DNA of 64,000 nucleotides. Origin: an uncultured Dorea sp. GTDB lineage: Bacteria > Bacillota > Clostridia > Lachnospirales > Lachnospiraceae. Positions 44,917 through 54,783 of the stretch are shown piece after piece. Numbering within the stretch: position 1 is the stretch's first letter; each line of letters starts with the position of its first letter. The notes beneath the pieces are model-generated. The model made no database searches. It was not told where the DNA came from and saw nothing but the letters and a program-made list of their open reading frames with translations. The stretch lies in NCBI GenBank assembly GCA_945870325.1, contig CAMBRQ010000009.1, positions 1 to 64,000 on the forward strand, given 5' to 3'. Position numbers and translations under genes: made by a program.

Positions 44917-45360
44917 TTACTCTTTCACACACAAAGTCTGTGTCATTTTGAATAAGAATGGAAATACTACCACCCCAACAATATATGCGAACACGAATGT
45001 AGCCGGAAAAGATGCTATGAAAGCAACGAGTAAGACTTTCGTAAATCCCATCTCCGAAAACATAACAAGAAAACTCATTGCCGCCGTCATAATCAGCACG
45101 ATCATAAAGATACGCAGGAAATAGAATACCGGATTCTTTTCATCTTTTATGAAGATTCCGGCGAATGCATTGCCTACCTTCACAAGTGGTATGTAGGAAC
45201 CAAGCACAAAGTTAATTGCAAAAGACGGCACAAAGCCCATCAAAAATGTCTCAAAAGTCAACTGACCATTCATGAATTTTACAAAAAAAGTAAGCGCCGC
45301 GCTAAATACAATCGAAAAAACCGTATTAAACACAATACCGAACTGCTCTCTTCTAAACAT
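44917..45360 (-). CDS. Four-helix membrane protein (DUF2798-like)
   Basis: A 147 aa protein with four hydrophobic helices. The repeated pattern of FNTVFSIVFSAALTFF and the later FLRIFMIVLIMTAAMSF suggests two DUF2798-like two-helix units. Function unknown. It sits between the broken GH43 gene and the ThrE-like pair. Confidence 0.7.
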   Translation of the reverse strand: MFRREQFGIVFNTVFSIVFSAALTFFVKFMNGQLTFETFLMGFVPSFAINFVLGSYIPLVKVGNAFAGIFIKDEKNPVFYFLRIFMIVLIMTAAMSFLVMFSEMGFTKVLLVAFIASFPATFVFAYIVGVVVFPFLFKMTQTLCVKE

Positions 45361-45375
45361 AGTTTTACCCTCTTT

Positions 45376-46028
45376 CTATAACATTACAACTGTTCCATCT
45401 TTGATTGCCAGATTCTTGAAAATCGGTCTCTCCTGATACTTATCATTCGGGAAATGTAACGTATATTTCATCTCTCCGTTATCTGTATAAAACATCATCC
45501 CATGACCGCCATTTTCGGGAAATACAGGCTCTGGCAATTGCCTCCATGGACCTTCGATCTGCCCGGAATCTGATACCGCAGTTCCAATTGCATATCCACA
45601 CTTACTCCAACTGGACCATAGCATATACAATCTTCCGTCTTCTCCATCAAATACAGAGTCCCATCAATGCTTGTCCACTCTTGCGGTGTCAGTTCTTCAC
45701 TATATATCTCAAAAGGTCCTTCCGGTCTGTCAGACTTTAACACGTATATTCCCTTCTTGATCGTCTCACTTCCTAACGTTGTCAACAGATAGTAAGCACC
45801 TTCATATTCATAACATTCCGGTGCCCAATAGAAACGGTCGGCAAAAAATCCCTCTGGTCTTTGGAAAATCTCAACCGGACCATCCCAATCTTCAAAATCC
45901 TCACTAATATAACAGTCGAAACCATCTGCCGGTCCCCAGCATGTCTCACTTCTGGTTCCATAGAGATAATATTTCCCCTTGGTATACAACACATAGGGAT
46001 CTCTGATATTTATATCGGTTACTTTCAT
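45376..46028 (-). pseudogene. Broken GH43 glycosidase gene (internal deletion plus frameshift)
   Basis: 46028 to about 45650 encodes a GH43 N-terminal half (INIRDPYVLYTKGKYYLYG, FYWAPECYEYEGAYYLL, WTSIDGTLY). In the next frame, 45630 to 45376 encodes the C-terminal quarter (MLWSSWSKCGYAIGTA, PENGGHGMMFYT). One A missing from the run at 45649-45651 would rejoin the frames. Even then the protein is ~217 aa, whereas the family has about 300, so roughly 70-80 residues of the middle, including expected active-site parts, are absent. Start at 46028 after GAGGAGGAG; an upstream extension is repeat copy E. Confidence 0.75.
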
Positions 46029-46046
46029 ATTCTCCTCCTCTTTTTT

Positions 46047-46092
46047 CGAATTGCGGACGAGGGAAAATGAAAAATCCCCCGTCCCCAATTCA
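46047..46092. repeat. GGGGACGGGGG hairpin repeat, copy E
   Basis: CGAATTGCGGACGAGGG / AAAATGAAAAAT / CCCCCGTCCCCAATTC; the left arm has two changes from copy B. It lies between pgmB and the broken GH43 gene and may end the pgmB transcript. Confidence 0.75.
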
Positions 46093-46096
46093 TCTC

Positions 46097-46729
46097 CTAT
46101 ATAGACAGTAAATCTGCAAATGTATGTAATGAATAATCTACTTTTTCATGCACTGCTGCCTCTCCAATGCCTGCACTGTGGAATCCTCCGGCAAGCGCCG
46201 CGTCTATTCCGGCAATCGCATCTTCGACCACCAGACAGTCTTTTGGATCTAGATCCAGGAATTCCGCTGCTTTTAAGAACACTTCCGGGTTCGGCTTTGA
46301 ATGCGTAATATTAGTTCCGTCACTGACAGCATCAAAATATTCTCCAAGCCCTAATCTCTCCAGAATTAATTTTGCATTCTTGCTGGATGAGCCAAGCGCA
46401 AGCCTGCATCCTCTGTTCTTAAGTTCATCCATCGTACTTTTTACTTCATCTGATAAGTCCGCTGGTGTCATCTGATGCAGAAGTTTCTTATAGAGTTCAT
46501 TCTTCTGATCCGCTAATATATCTTTCTCTACCTGCGTATATAACTTCTCGCTGCGTTCCAGTATGATATCAAGGCTTGCCATACGACTCACTCCACGAAG
46601 TCTATTATTAATCTTTTCATCAAAATATACCCCTATATCATCTGCCATCTTCTTCCATGCCTGGTAATGATACTTATCCGTAAAGCAGATAACTCCATCC
46701 AAATCAAAAATCACGCCTTTATAATTCAT
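46097..46729 (-). CDS. pgmB: Beta-phosphoglucomutase
   Basis: Converts beta-glucose-1-phosphate to glucose-6-phosphate. The 210 aa HAD protein has DLDGVICFTDKYHYQAWK, the LRGVSRMASLDI substrate cap, ALGSSSKNAK, HSKPNPEVFLKAA and VEDAIAGIDAAL. GH65 phosphorylases release beta-glucose-1-phosphate, so this gene directly serves the GH65 genes upstream. Confidence 0.95.
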   Translation of the reverse strand: MNYKGVIFDLDGVICFTDKYHYQAWKKMADDIGVYFDEKINNRLRGVSRMASLDIILERSEKLYTQVEKDILADQKNELYKKLLHQMTPADLSDEVKSTMDELKNRGCRLALGSSSKNAKLILERLGLGEYFDAVSDGTNITHSKPNPEVFLKAAEFLDLDPKDCLVVEDAIAGIDAALAGGFHSAGIGEAAVHEKVDYSLHTFADLLSI

Positions 46730-46786
46730 GTCCTCTTTCCTTTCCAGCCTCGTTTTATTCTAGTATCCTGACACTAGTGTAGTTTG

Positions 46787-47641
46787 CTAATTCCCAGTGC
46801 CGTACACCGTCATTAAAAGTTCCTTTTTAATAAAAATGCTGCTGTGTTTCCAACGTACCCTGCACAGATCCGGTGCTTTTGGATCCATCTCTATAAACGG
46901 ATGATTCAGTTTATCCTCAATCTTCGCCGTTCCGTCAAAGATGTGATCCACAAGTTCGATATATTCATCCAGATAACTCTTTGCCAACGGATATCCATTG
47001 TGATTGGGGAGCAGATAGTCATACTCCCCTGCCAGATTCTTCATCCTCTGTGTGTTCGATTGAAAGTTCAAAAGCCTTTCTTTCACATCATACGGTGCCT
47101 CCGGATTATTCGAATTGTCGTACATCAGTACCTGTGCTGCCTCCATCTCATCTCCGCAGAACAACATCCGGTGTCCGCGGTCAAGGAAGAACAGACTGCT
47201 ATTACAGTGCGCCGGTTTCACATCTAACACTTCAACCGTACGCCCACCCAGTTCTATCCTAAAGCCCTCTTCCACGAAGATCTTCTCATAATCCGGGTGT
47301 GGCAAAGCATTCAAGTCAAACGGCACTGCACCTTCTCCGTAAACGGATGGCTCATCCAACATAGCGCCCTTACTCATGTAAACTGCCTCGAATTCACCAT
47401 TTCCAGCCGCATGATCCGGATGAAAATGTGTATTTGCAACGATAACCGGTTTATCCGTCAAAGTCTCAACGAAGGCTTTTAAGTTCCCTACGCCATATCC
47501 GGTATCAATCAGAAGGGCCTTCTCCTCTCCTTCCAGCAGATACATATTCTCCGTTCCATTCATAAAATTGATAAACCATGTAGCATCATCTGCTTTCCAT
47601 GCAGTATAACTGCCAAAGATTTGCTCTAAAGTTGGTTCCAT
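46787..47641 (-). CDS. Metallo-beta-lactamase-fold hydrolase
   Basis: A 284 aa MBL-fold protein with THFHPDHAAGNGEF (first metal motif), KPAHCNSSLFFLD and a late LLPNHNG. The substrate cannot be told. Start at 47641 after GAGGTGGAG. Its position between GH65 and pgmB suggests processing of a sugar ester or lactone, which is inference only. Confidence 0.85.
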   Translation of the reverse strand: MEPTLEQIFGSYTAWKADDATWFINFMNGTENMYLLEGEEKALLIDTGYGVGNLKAFVETLTDKPVIVANTHFHPDHAAGNGEFEAVYMSKGAMLDEPSVYGEGAVPFDLNALPHPDYEKIFVEEGFRIELGGRTVEVLDVKPAHCNSSLFFLDRGHRMLFCGDEMEAAQVLMYDNSNNPEAPYDVKERLLNFQSNTQRMKNLAGEYDYLLPNHNGYPLAKSYLDEYIELVDHIFDGTAKIEDKLNHPFIEMDPKAPDLCRVRWKHSSIFIKKELLMTVYGTGN

Positions 47642-47715
47642 ACTCTCCACCTCTTTCATTTCTATAGGATAGTAATTTCCTACAATCAGGTATTACGGGA
47701 TGCCGGACGCATATA

Positions 47716-49705
47716 TTAACTCCAGATGGAAGAGATTCTCGGAAACAGATACTCTGCCGTCTCTCCCGCTTTTAATACAAAGTCTTTCTCATAGATTCCA
47801 AGCACAAGTTCCCCTATATTTTTTGCATCTGCAATTACCTGCATTCCCTGATAATCCAGAATCACCCGGTATCCCTGATCATGCCATACACAGTGGAAGG
47901 TCACCCGTTTCCACCACGGAATATAATGCGGTGTGCATACCACCTTATCCGGCGTCATCTTCATCCCGGCAACGCCTCTTACCACCGCCATCCAGGCACC
48001 TGCCGCACATCCGGAATGGATGCCATCCTGCGTGCCGCCATGCTTGTTCTTTAGATCCATCTCTGCCGTCTCCATCAGATAGCCATAAGTACTCTCCGGC
48101 ATATCCATATCTGCATAACAGATGGAATGAACACAGTAAGATAAAGAAGATGCCGCTTCACACCGTCCCTGATAATAGTCCAGATTCCTGCGGTAGATTG
48201 TCTTCGGCATATCCAGATTCTGATAAGCAAAAAGCATCAGTACATCCGGCTGCTTAATCACCTGACTTTTGTTATATAATCCTGCCTGCTTCATCTGGGT
48301 ATAACCACTCTTGCTTCCACCCTGTACTTCCAGTTCTCTTGACAGATCAAAATAACCGTCAAACTGCGGGATCATGCCCGTATCTTCATCCAACGGAAGA
48401 TAAATATATTCGGCGACGTGCTCGAACTCGGCACTCTCCCCCACCTTGAATCCAATCTTCTTTTTCAATTCATCCAGCCCGCTGCCATACTCATCCAGAA
48501 GACTGCATGTAGCCTTCAGTACACGGTATACACTGTAATTGGTATATGCATTGTTATCCACGTAGGGATGATGCTCATCCGTTCCGGTAACTTGAAGGAT
48601 CTCATAACGCTTCTTCTCTTCCTTCCATGTCACTCGTGACACCCAGTAACGGCAGATCTCAAGCAGCATCTCCATTCCATATTCTTTCACGAATGCATGA
48701 TCTCCCGTGGCAGTCAAATAATTAAGGATGGATAATCCTACATCCGACACGCAGTGAATCTGCATAAATGGATGCCGCACATCGGTCCAGATGGTCTCTT
48801 CTCCGGTGACGCCTGTGGTAAATGGATATCTGGCCCCCCGGCAGCCTTCTTTTACCGCCATTTCTCTCGCCTCTTTCAAATGAGAATAACGGAACATCAG
48901 CGGATTCCGGCTATACTCCGGCATGGTCTGCTGAAACACCGGAGCCTGGAAGATCTCTGCATCCCACCAGACAAAATTGTTATACATCTCTCCGGTCAGT
49001 CCCTTGGCTGAGAAACTATGTACATAATCATTTCTTTCAAGGGAAATCAAAGTATGATAGTTAGAGAACCGGATGGCACGGTCTGCAATATCATCTCCTT
49101 CGATCTGAATCTCCAGTTTTGCAAACAGTTCCTGATAAACCCTGCGATGTTTTTCATATTCTTTCTGATAAGAACTGTCCTGATATGCACAGAGATATTC
49201 CGCTATGCATTCGTCCAATTCCCGGTCTGTATCTCTGCTTGTAATAGTTGCAATCAATTTTTCCAATGTATAGATGTTTCCTTGCTCTGCCTCGAAGATA
49301 ATCTTTTGTGCTGCGATTCCATCCTCGCAGACATCATGACAGCACCTTTCCTTCCCACGGATAGAAAGTCTCACCACCGATCTCGAACCTCACCAGTAGA
49401 AAGTCCAGAAGATTAATAGCACGTTCCTGTTTCTCGAACTTCTTAAGCCTGTCTTCTTCTACATAATATTTCTTCATGTACATGTTGTCGCACATGGTAA
49501 TCCGCACTTCTACAACCTCGTCCATCACGCCCCGGATCCAGAATCCCTGGATGCCAAGGCTTCCGTATTCCTCAAGGCTTGCTCTCACACCCATATAGCC
49601 GTTGCCCGTTGTCAAAAGTGTTGCCACATTCGCTTCATGGAGCAGGCTGTACTCCTGCTCCACAAGTTTCTGGCTATCTTCAAATACAAGTCCTGAATAA
49701 CTCAT
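47716..49705 (-). pseudogene. Broken GH65 phosphorylase gene (internal deletion plus frameshift)
   Basis: 49705 to 49334 encodes a GH65 N-terminus (LLTTGNGYMGVRASLEEYG, ETFYPWEGKV) and stops. From about 49345, another frame encodes the rest (GNIYTLEKLIATITSRD, GLTGEMYNNFVWWDAEIFQ, VTGTDEHHPYVDNNAYTNY with the catalytic Glu, to 47716). By family comparison about 100-120 residues of the N-terminal domain are missing at the junction. The C-terminal frame alone has no good ribosome binding site. Start ATG at 49705 after AAAGGAGG, so the gene was once translated after the intact GH65. Confidence 0.78.
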
Positions 49706-49716
49706 ATTTTCCTCCT

Positions 49717-52011
49717 TTATAGCACGCATTTTTCTCCGTTCACTTCTAATTCAACCTGCTTTGTACCGGTCAGATTCTTCACGCTGACAGTGCCCTTCGT
49801 TACTTCTACCGCAAGTTTCTGGCCTTTCCAGATAATGGTATAAGAAAGTTTCGTCCACTCATCCGGAAGTGATGGATTAATTCTTAAGTTACCGCCTAAC
49901 ATACGCACACCGCCGAACCCATAGACGACACATTCCCACACACCGCCGAAGGATGCCGCATGGATTCCTGCATTGGAAGATCCCATGAATGGTCCTAAGT
50001 CAATCGTGGCCGCCTTACGGAACCGATCATACGCCATAGCCTTCTCACCCATATCACAAGCCAGTACCGAATGCGTAGACAATGATAAGGAAGAATCGTG
50101 AAGGGTACGTGCCTCATAGTGCTCCCAGGAGGCTTTCTTTACTTCCTGTGGGAAGATATCTTCCAACAGGAAGAACAGTACCAGCACGTCTGCCTGCTTC
50201 GATACCTGAATCTGGTTAATCTGCTCCAGATTATAATCCCGGGTAATGCCACCTACGTGTTCCTGTGCCTTGTATTTACTTAAGTCAATATCACGACAGC
50301 TTAAGTAGCGGTCATCCTGTGGAAGTACATTTTCTTCTGTCGGTGTCGGAAGATACAATTTCTCGCAAGCCTCTTTCCATGCGCCGTAAGCCTCATCCAG
50401 ATGAAGTTTCCCATTCAGTCTTTCATAGATCTCTGGCTTTTCTTCTTTCAGCAGATGATAGTATTCCATCGCTTTTTGCATGTTCCAGTGTGCCATATAA
50501 TTCGTAAATGCATTGTCATTGACATGCTCGCGGTATTCGTCCGGTCCTACCACATCATTGATGTGAAGTTTGCCGTCCCCGCCCTGTTCCAGACGGGATG
50601 CCCAGAAGATTGCCGTATCCATAATCAATTCATAACCGTATCTCTCCATATAGTCTTCATCGCCGGTAATAACGCTGTACTGCCATACGCCAAATGCCAC
50701 ATCCGAAGTAATATGCTGCTCAATAAATCCTGACCACACCTTATTGGGCTTACCTGTCAGAATATCCACATCCATATATTCCGGTGTAACCTCTCCGTCA
50801 TCCAGCCATGCAGACTCCCAAGGGAACATGGCGCCTTTGTAATTGTTGTGTTCTGCCTTCGCATGTGCTCCAGGCAAGGAAAGATAACGATATTCTTCCA
50901 GTTTTCTTGCTGTCTTTGGATCCGTGAAGATGTAGTAAGGAAGCAGGAACACTTCCGTATCCCAGAAAGTATGTCCCTTGTATCCCTCTCCGGATAATCC
51001 TTTGGCTCCGATATTCATACGCGCGTCATGTGCAGGTACCATCAAGCGCAAATGATACTGTGCAAAATGAACTGCGAAATTGTCCATTCCATTGCCTTCA
51101 ATCTGAATCGGCGCCAGATTCCACACCTCTTCTTCCCACTGCCTTGCAGATTCCTCCCTTAATGCCTCATATCCAAGAGATTCCAGTTCTTTGCTGGTCT
51201 CAAGTGCCAGTTCCTGTAACTGTGCAACCGTCTTTCCTTCCACGTCCAGATCTCTGCTCGTATATACACTGGAATATTTCTCAATCACAAGTGTCTGTCC
51301 TGCCTCTGCTTCCACAGTATATCCTGCGAAGATCTCACGTTTCTCGATATAGACTTCTGCCTCCAGTGGAAGCACGTTTCCTTCCAGTTCCAACTTATGT
51401 ACCGTGGTATCTACAAAATCAATCTTCGACTGTCCCGTTGTCTGTACGAACTGAATGATTCGTTTGTCATAAAAACGTTTATCACCATCAGAAAAATGCT
51501 GACTTCCTGTATTGGTCATCTTTCCGTTGATACCGCTTTTCAACTCCACTTTTACATCGCTATCCACAGCCGTAATCTCTACACGCTGTGCAATCACATG
51601 CAGCCGCTTCAGAGAAACGATTCTATAAAAGGCAAGTCTCACCTTTGTTCCTTTCGGAGAAGTCCATAGCATGCTTCTTTTTAACTCTCCGGTACGGATA
51701 TTCAGTTCTCTCGTGTAATCCTCGGTTGTTCCTTCTGTCAGAGAGAATTTTTCCCCGTTAATCGTAAGGCTCATGGCAGTCATATCTGCCGCATTGGGAA
51801 GTTCGGTCACTTCATTTTCATCGAATTTATTAAATGTTCCGGCCACAAAGAGTCCTCTGGTCTCATTCAGATAACGCTCTTCTGTCGCACTGCGAAGTCC
51901 CAGATAGCCATTTCCAAGACTCATGACAGCCTCGCATTTCCCCAGTTTTTCCGGATCAAAAGAATCTTCCCTAAGTATCCAGTCCTCAATTCTGCTATAA
52001 TCCATTCCCAT
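49717..52011 (-). CDS. GH65 glycoside phosphorylase
   Basis: A 764 aa enzyme that cleaves alpha-glucosides with phosphate to beta-glucose-1-phosphate. N-terminal beta domain (SLGNGYLGLRSATEERY), linker, then the (alpha/alpha)6 catalytic domain with NIGAKGLSGEGYKGHTFWDT and the acid Glu in DVVGPDEYREHVNDNAF. The specificity (kojibiose, nigerose, trehalose, glucosyl-rhamnose) is not readable. The setting beside GH78 and rhamnose genes makes a glucosyl-rhamnose phosphorylase attractive. Start at 52011 after AGGGAGG; gap to GH78 14 bases. Confidence 0.92.
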   Translation of the reverse strand: MGMDYSRIEDWILREDSFDPEKLGKCEAVMSLGNGYLGLRSATEERYLNETRGLFVAGTFNKFDENEVTELPNAADMTAMSLTINGEKFSLTEGTTEDYTRELNIRTGELKRSMLWTSPKGTKVRLAFYRIVSLKRLHVIAQRVEITAVDSDVKVELKSGINGKMTNTGSQHFSDGDKRFYDKRIIQFVQTTGQSKIDFVDTTVHKLELEGNVLPLEAEVYIEKREIFAGYTVEAEAGQTLVIEKYSSVYTSRDLDVEGKTVAQLQELALETSKELESLGYEALREESARQWEEEVWNLAPIQIEGNGMDNFAVHFAQYHLRLMVPAHDARMNIGAKGLSGEGYKGHTFWDTEVFLLPYYIFTDPKTARKLEEYRYLSLPGAHAKAEHNNYKGAMFPWESAWLDDGEVTPEYMDVDILTGKPNKVWSGFIEQHITSDVAFGVWQYSVITGDEDYMERYGYELIMDTAIFWASRLEQGGDGKLHINDVVGPDEYREHVNDNAFTNYMAHWNMQKAMEYYHLLKEEKPEIYERLNGKLHLDEAYGAWKEACEKLYLPTPTEENVLPQDDRYLSCRDIDLSKYKAQEHVGGITRDYNLEQINQIQVSKQADVLVLFFLLEDIFPQEVKKASWEHYEARTLHDSSLSLSTHSVLACDMGEKAMAYDRFRKAATIDLGPFMGSSNAGIHAASFGGVWECVVYGFGGVRMLGGNLRINPSLPDEWTKLSYTIIWKGQKLAVEVTKGTVSVKNLTGTKQVELEVNGEKCVL

Positions 52012-52025
52012 GAATATGTTCCTCC

Positions 52026-54761
52026 CTAACAATTTTTCAAATGTGTATTAAATGCTTCCATCTGTTCCGGTGTCAGACTTACAAACGGAGTCTCACTCAG
52101 CATCTCCACCGTCATATCCCGCATTCCTGCCGGTACTGCCTGCCAACCTGGGATAAAACTTTCCACTACAGTCAATGCCTCCGGATCTTCTAATAATTCA
52201 CTGAATGGTGACTTGGAAGAATAGACCTTGATAATCGGTACTTCCGGTATATAAGAATACTCATAAGTTCCGGCTGCTACTTCTTTTGGCTCCTGACTGG
52301 TATTTGGCAGAACGATCTTCGCCCCCGCGCCAAATGGAACGGTTACTTTCAGATGGAACTCTCCGCTTTTCTCCACCTGCCAGCTGATCTCATAGGTTCC
52401 GGCAATGGACCGGTACTTCATATCACAGGACGTAATGCGGTAATCCGGCTGCGGTGCAATCGTAACGTGTGTAAATCCAGGATGTTCTTCTTCTACATGA
52501 AGACCTGCCATGTTGCGGTACATCCACTCTACAACACTGCCATAAGAATAATGATTCAGAGAATTCATCTCCGTGCCACTGATCTTTCCGTCCGGCAGGA
52601 TCGAATTCCAGCGTTCCCAGATGGTTGTCGCTCCCATATTCACCGCATACAGCCAACTCGGACATTCTTCATTCAGAAGGAGTTTGTATGCAAGTTCATT
52701 ATTGCCGTAATCAGACAAGACTTTATTCAGAAGATAGGTTCCTACGAATCCCGTCTTCAGATATCCCTTATTCACCTTTAATTTCTCTTTCAGGAATTCG
52801 GCGATACGCTCCTTGCTGCCTTCCGGCGCAAAATCCATAGAAAGAGCTACCGCATAAGCAGTCTGTGTCGTCAGTGCAAGACGCCCGTTTGCGGTAAAAT
52901 ATTCTGCCTGGAGAGCTGCCTTAATCTCCTGAGCAAGCGTGCTATAGTATGCCGCCTCTTCTTCTTTTCCAAGAATCTTTGCTGCCTTTGCTACAATGTT
53001 TGCTGAATTGTAGTAGTATGCAGTTGCTATATATCCGTCTTCCGTTGCCCCTTTGAATCCGTCATCGCCTTCTCCGTCCAGGGCCAGCCAGTCTCCAAAA
53101 TGGAATCCCACATCCCAGAACCTTCTTCCGCCGGTTGCCTCATCAATTCCTTTGATGTAGTCCACCCACTGCCTCATACTCTCAAACTGCTCTTTCAGAA
53201 TCGTAGCATCTCCATAATACAGATATAGATTCCATGGCACGATGGTCGCCGCGTCGCCCCATACGGAGCAGGTTGGCCCATTCTCATGGAATGCAGGAAC
53301 AACAGAGGTCACATGCCCGTATTCCATCTGGGTCTCATACAGATCATGGCTGAATTTGCGCAGGAAATTATAACTGTCCATGTTAAAACATGCCGTGCCT
53401 GAGAATACCTGGGTATCTGCCGTCCATCCCATCCTCTCATCTCTCTGCGGACAGTCTGTCGGAACATCCACATAATTACACTTCTGTCCCCACATAGCAT
53501 TCTGAATCAGTTGGTTTACCTTCTCATGATTGGTAGAGATCCAGCCTGTCTGATCCAGATCACTGTAAAGTACACATCCGGTAAACTGATCCAGTGCAGG
53601 TTCTTTCGTAAAGCCTTCCACCTTAACATAACGGAAGCCATAATAAGTAAAATGCGGCTGTACATACTTTGCGATTCCATCTGAGATATAGGTGAATTCT
53701 GCCTTGGCCGTACGCAAGTTATCCCGGTAAAAATTCCCCTCCTGCAGCACTTCTCCAAACTGCATATGTATCTTCGTTCCCTTTGGCTCATCCACATAGA
53801 AGCGCAGGAAACCAGCCATATTCTGTCCCATATCGATGACTGTCTCGCCTGCAGGCGTGTGAATCATCTCAATCGGTTTCACTTCTTCTTTGATCACCAC
53901 CGGTTGTCCGTATCTTGCCATCAGACGCTCAGTAGGTCCTTCTAAGATTTCTGCCGGATAGCGTGCAGACTGATTCGAAGTCGGGACGAAAGTTTCTCCG
54001 TCATAAATATTGCTGAATACCACATCTCCTGCTGCCGCTTCCCAGGACTCATCCGAGACGATTCTGTCTTCATTCCCCTTTGCGTCCTGCATCACCAGTT
54101 CCAGGATCATCTTGTGCTGGTCACCATAATTATTCACCGCATGGTCCAGTCCGAATCTTCCCTTATACCATCCATCTGCAAGAAAGACTTCCAGTTTGTG
54201 CTGTCCACTCTTTACTTCCACTTCATAAGTCTGGTACTGAATCCACTGGTTATAATCCGTACATCCTGGTGTCAGATATTCATTGCCCACACGTTCACCG
54301 TCCAGATATAATTCATACAATCCAAGCCCTGTTACATAGATCCTGCTGTTTGGATAACTTTTTTCTGTCGTAAATTCCTTCACCAACATCGGATTGGTAT
54401 CTTTAAGCCTGTTACTTCCAATCCATCTGCCTTCCCACGGCTCTTCCATCTTGGCTGTCTCAAACCATGCGGTATCACTGCATGCATAATCTCCGTTGTC
54501 TCCCCATACTTCTGCCTTCCAGTAATATCTGGTACGAGGCTTTAATTCCAGATCAAGATCCGTGCCAATCATCGAAAGGTCTGATGAGTTCTGCGTATCA
54601 TATATGATTTCTTCAAAATCAGCATCCAAAGCCACCTGAATGCGGATACCGTCTGCCTTTTTTGCTTCGGTGTCCGTCACTTGAAAGGATACTCTTGGTG
54701 TCTGAATCTCATATCCCAGCGGATTGGTCAGATGGTTTGTCTGCATACCTGTAATCTTCAT
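52026..54761 (-). CDS. GH78 alpha-L-rhamnosidase
   Basis: A 911 aa enzyme releasing L-rhamnose from glycosides. N-terminal beta domains (TNPLGYEIQTPRVSFQ), then VDVPTDCPQRDERMGWTADTQVF split over the catalytic acid region (general acid Glu in DERMGW), and a C-terminal beta domain. No signal peptide, so it acts on imported small rhamnosides. Start at 54761 after AGGAGG. The rhamnose it frees can enter rhaBAD 10 kb away. Confidence 0.94.
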   Translation of the reverse strand: MKITGMQTNHLTNPLGYEIQTPRVSFQVTDTEAKKADGIRIQVALDADFEEIIYDTQNSSDLSMIGTDLDLELKPRTRYYWKAEVWGDNGDYACSDTAWFETAKMEEPWEGRWIGSNRLKDTNPMLVKEFTTEKSYPNSRIYVTGLGLYELYLDGERVGNEYLTPGCTDYNQWIQYQTYEVEVKSGQHKLEVFLADGWYKGRFGLDHAVNNYGDQHKMILELVMQDAKGNEDRIVSDESWEAAAGDVVFSNIYDGETFVPTSNQSARYPAEILEGPTERLMARYGQPVVIKEEVKPIEMIHTPAGETVIDMGQNMAGFLRFYVDEPKGTKIHMQFGEVLQEGNFYRDNLRTAKAEFTYISDGIAKYVQPHFTYYGFRYVKVEGFTKEPALDQFTGCVLYSDLDQTGWISTNHEKVNQLIQNAMWGQKCNYVDVPTDCPQRDERMGWTADTQVFSGTACFNMDSYNFLRKFSHDLYETQMEYGHVTSVVPAFHENGPTCSVWGDAATIVPWNLYLYYGDATILKEQFESMRQWVDYIKGIDEATGGRRFWDVGFHFGDWLALDGEGDDGFKGATEDGYIATAYYYNSANIVAKAAKILGKEEEAAYYSTLAQEIKAALQAEYFTANGRLALTTQTAYAVALSMDFAPEGSKERIAEFLKEKLKVNKGYLKTGFVGTYLLNKVLSDYGNNELAYKLLLNEECPSWLYAVNMGATTIWERWNSILPDGKISGTEMNSLNHYSYGSVVEWMYRNMAGLHVEEEHPGFTHVTIAPQPDYRITSCDMKYRSIAGTYEISWQVEKSGEFHLKVTVPFGAGAKIVLPNTSQEPKEVAAGTYEYSYIPEVPIIKVYSSKSPFSELLEDPEALTVVESFIPGWQAVPAGMRDMTVEMLSETPFVSLTPEQMEAFNTHLKNC

Positions 54762-54783
54762 TTCTTCTTCCTCCTGCTTATCG

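Noticed and set aside
46029-46088. N-terminal extension of the GH43 pseudogene
   Set aside because: These codons are repeat copy E plus the ribosome binding site, not protein.
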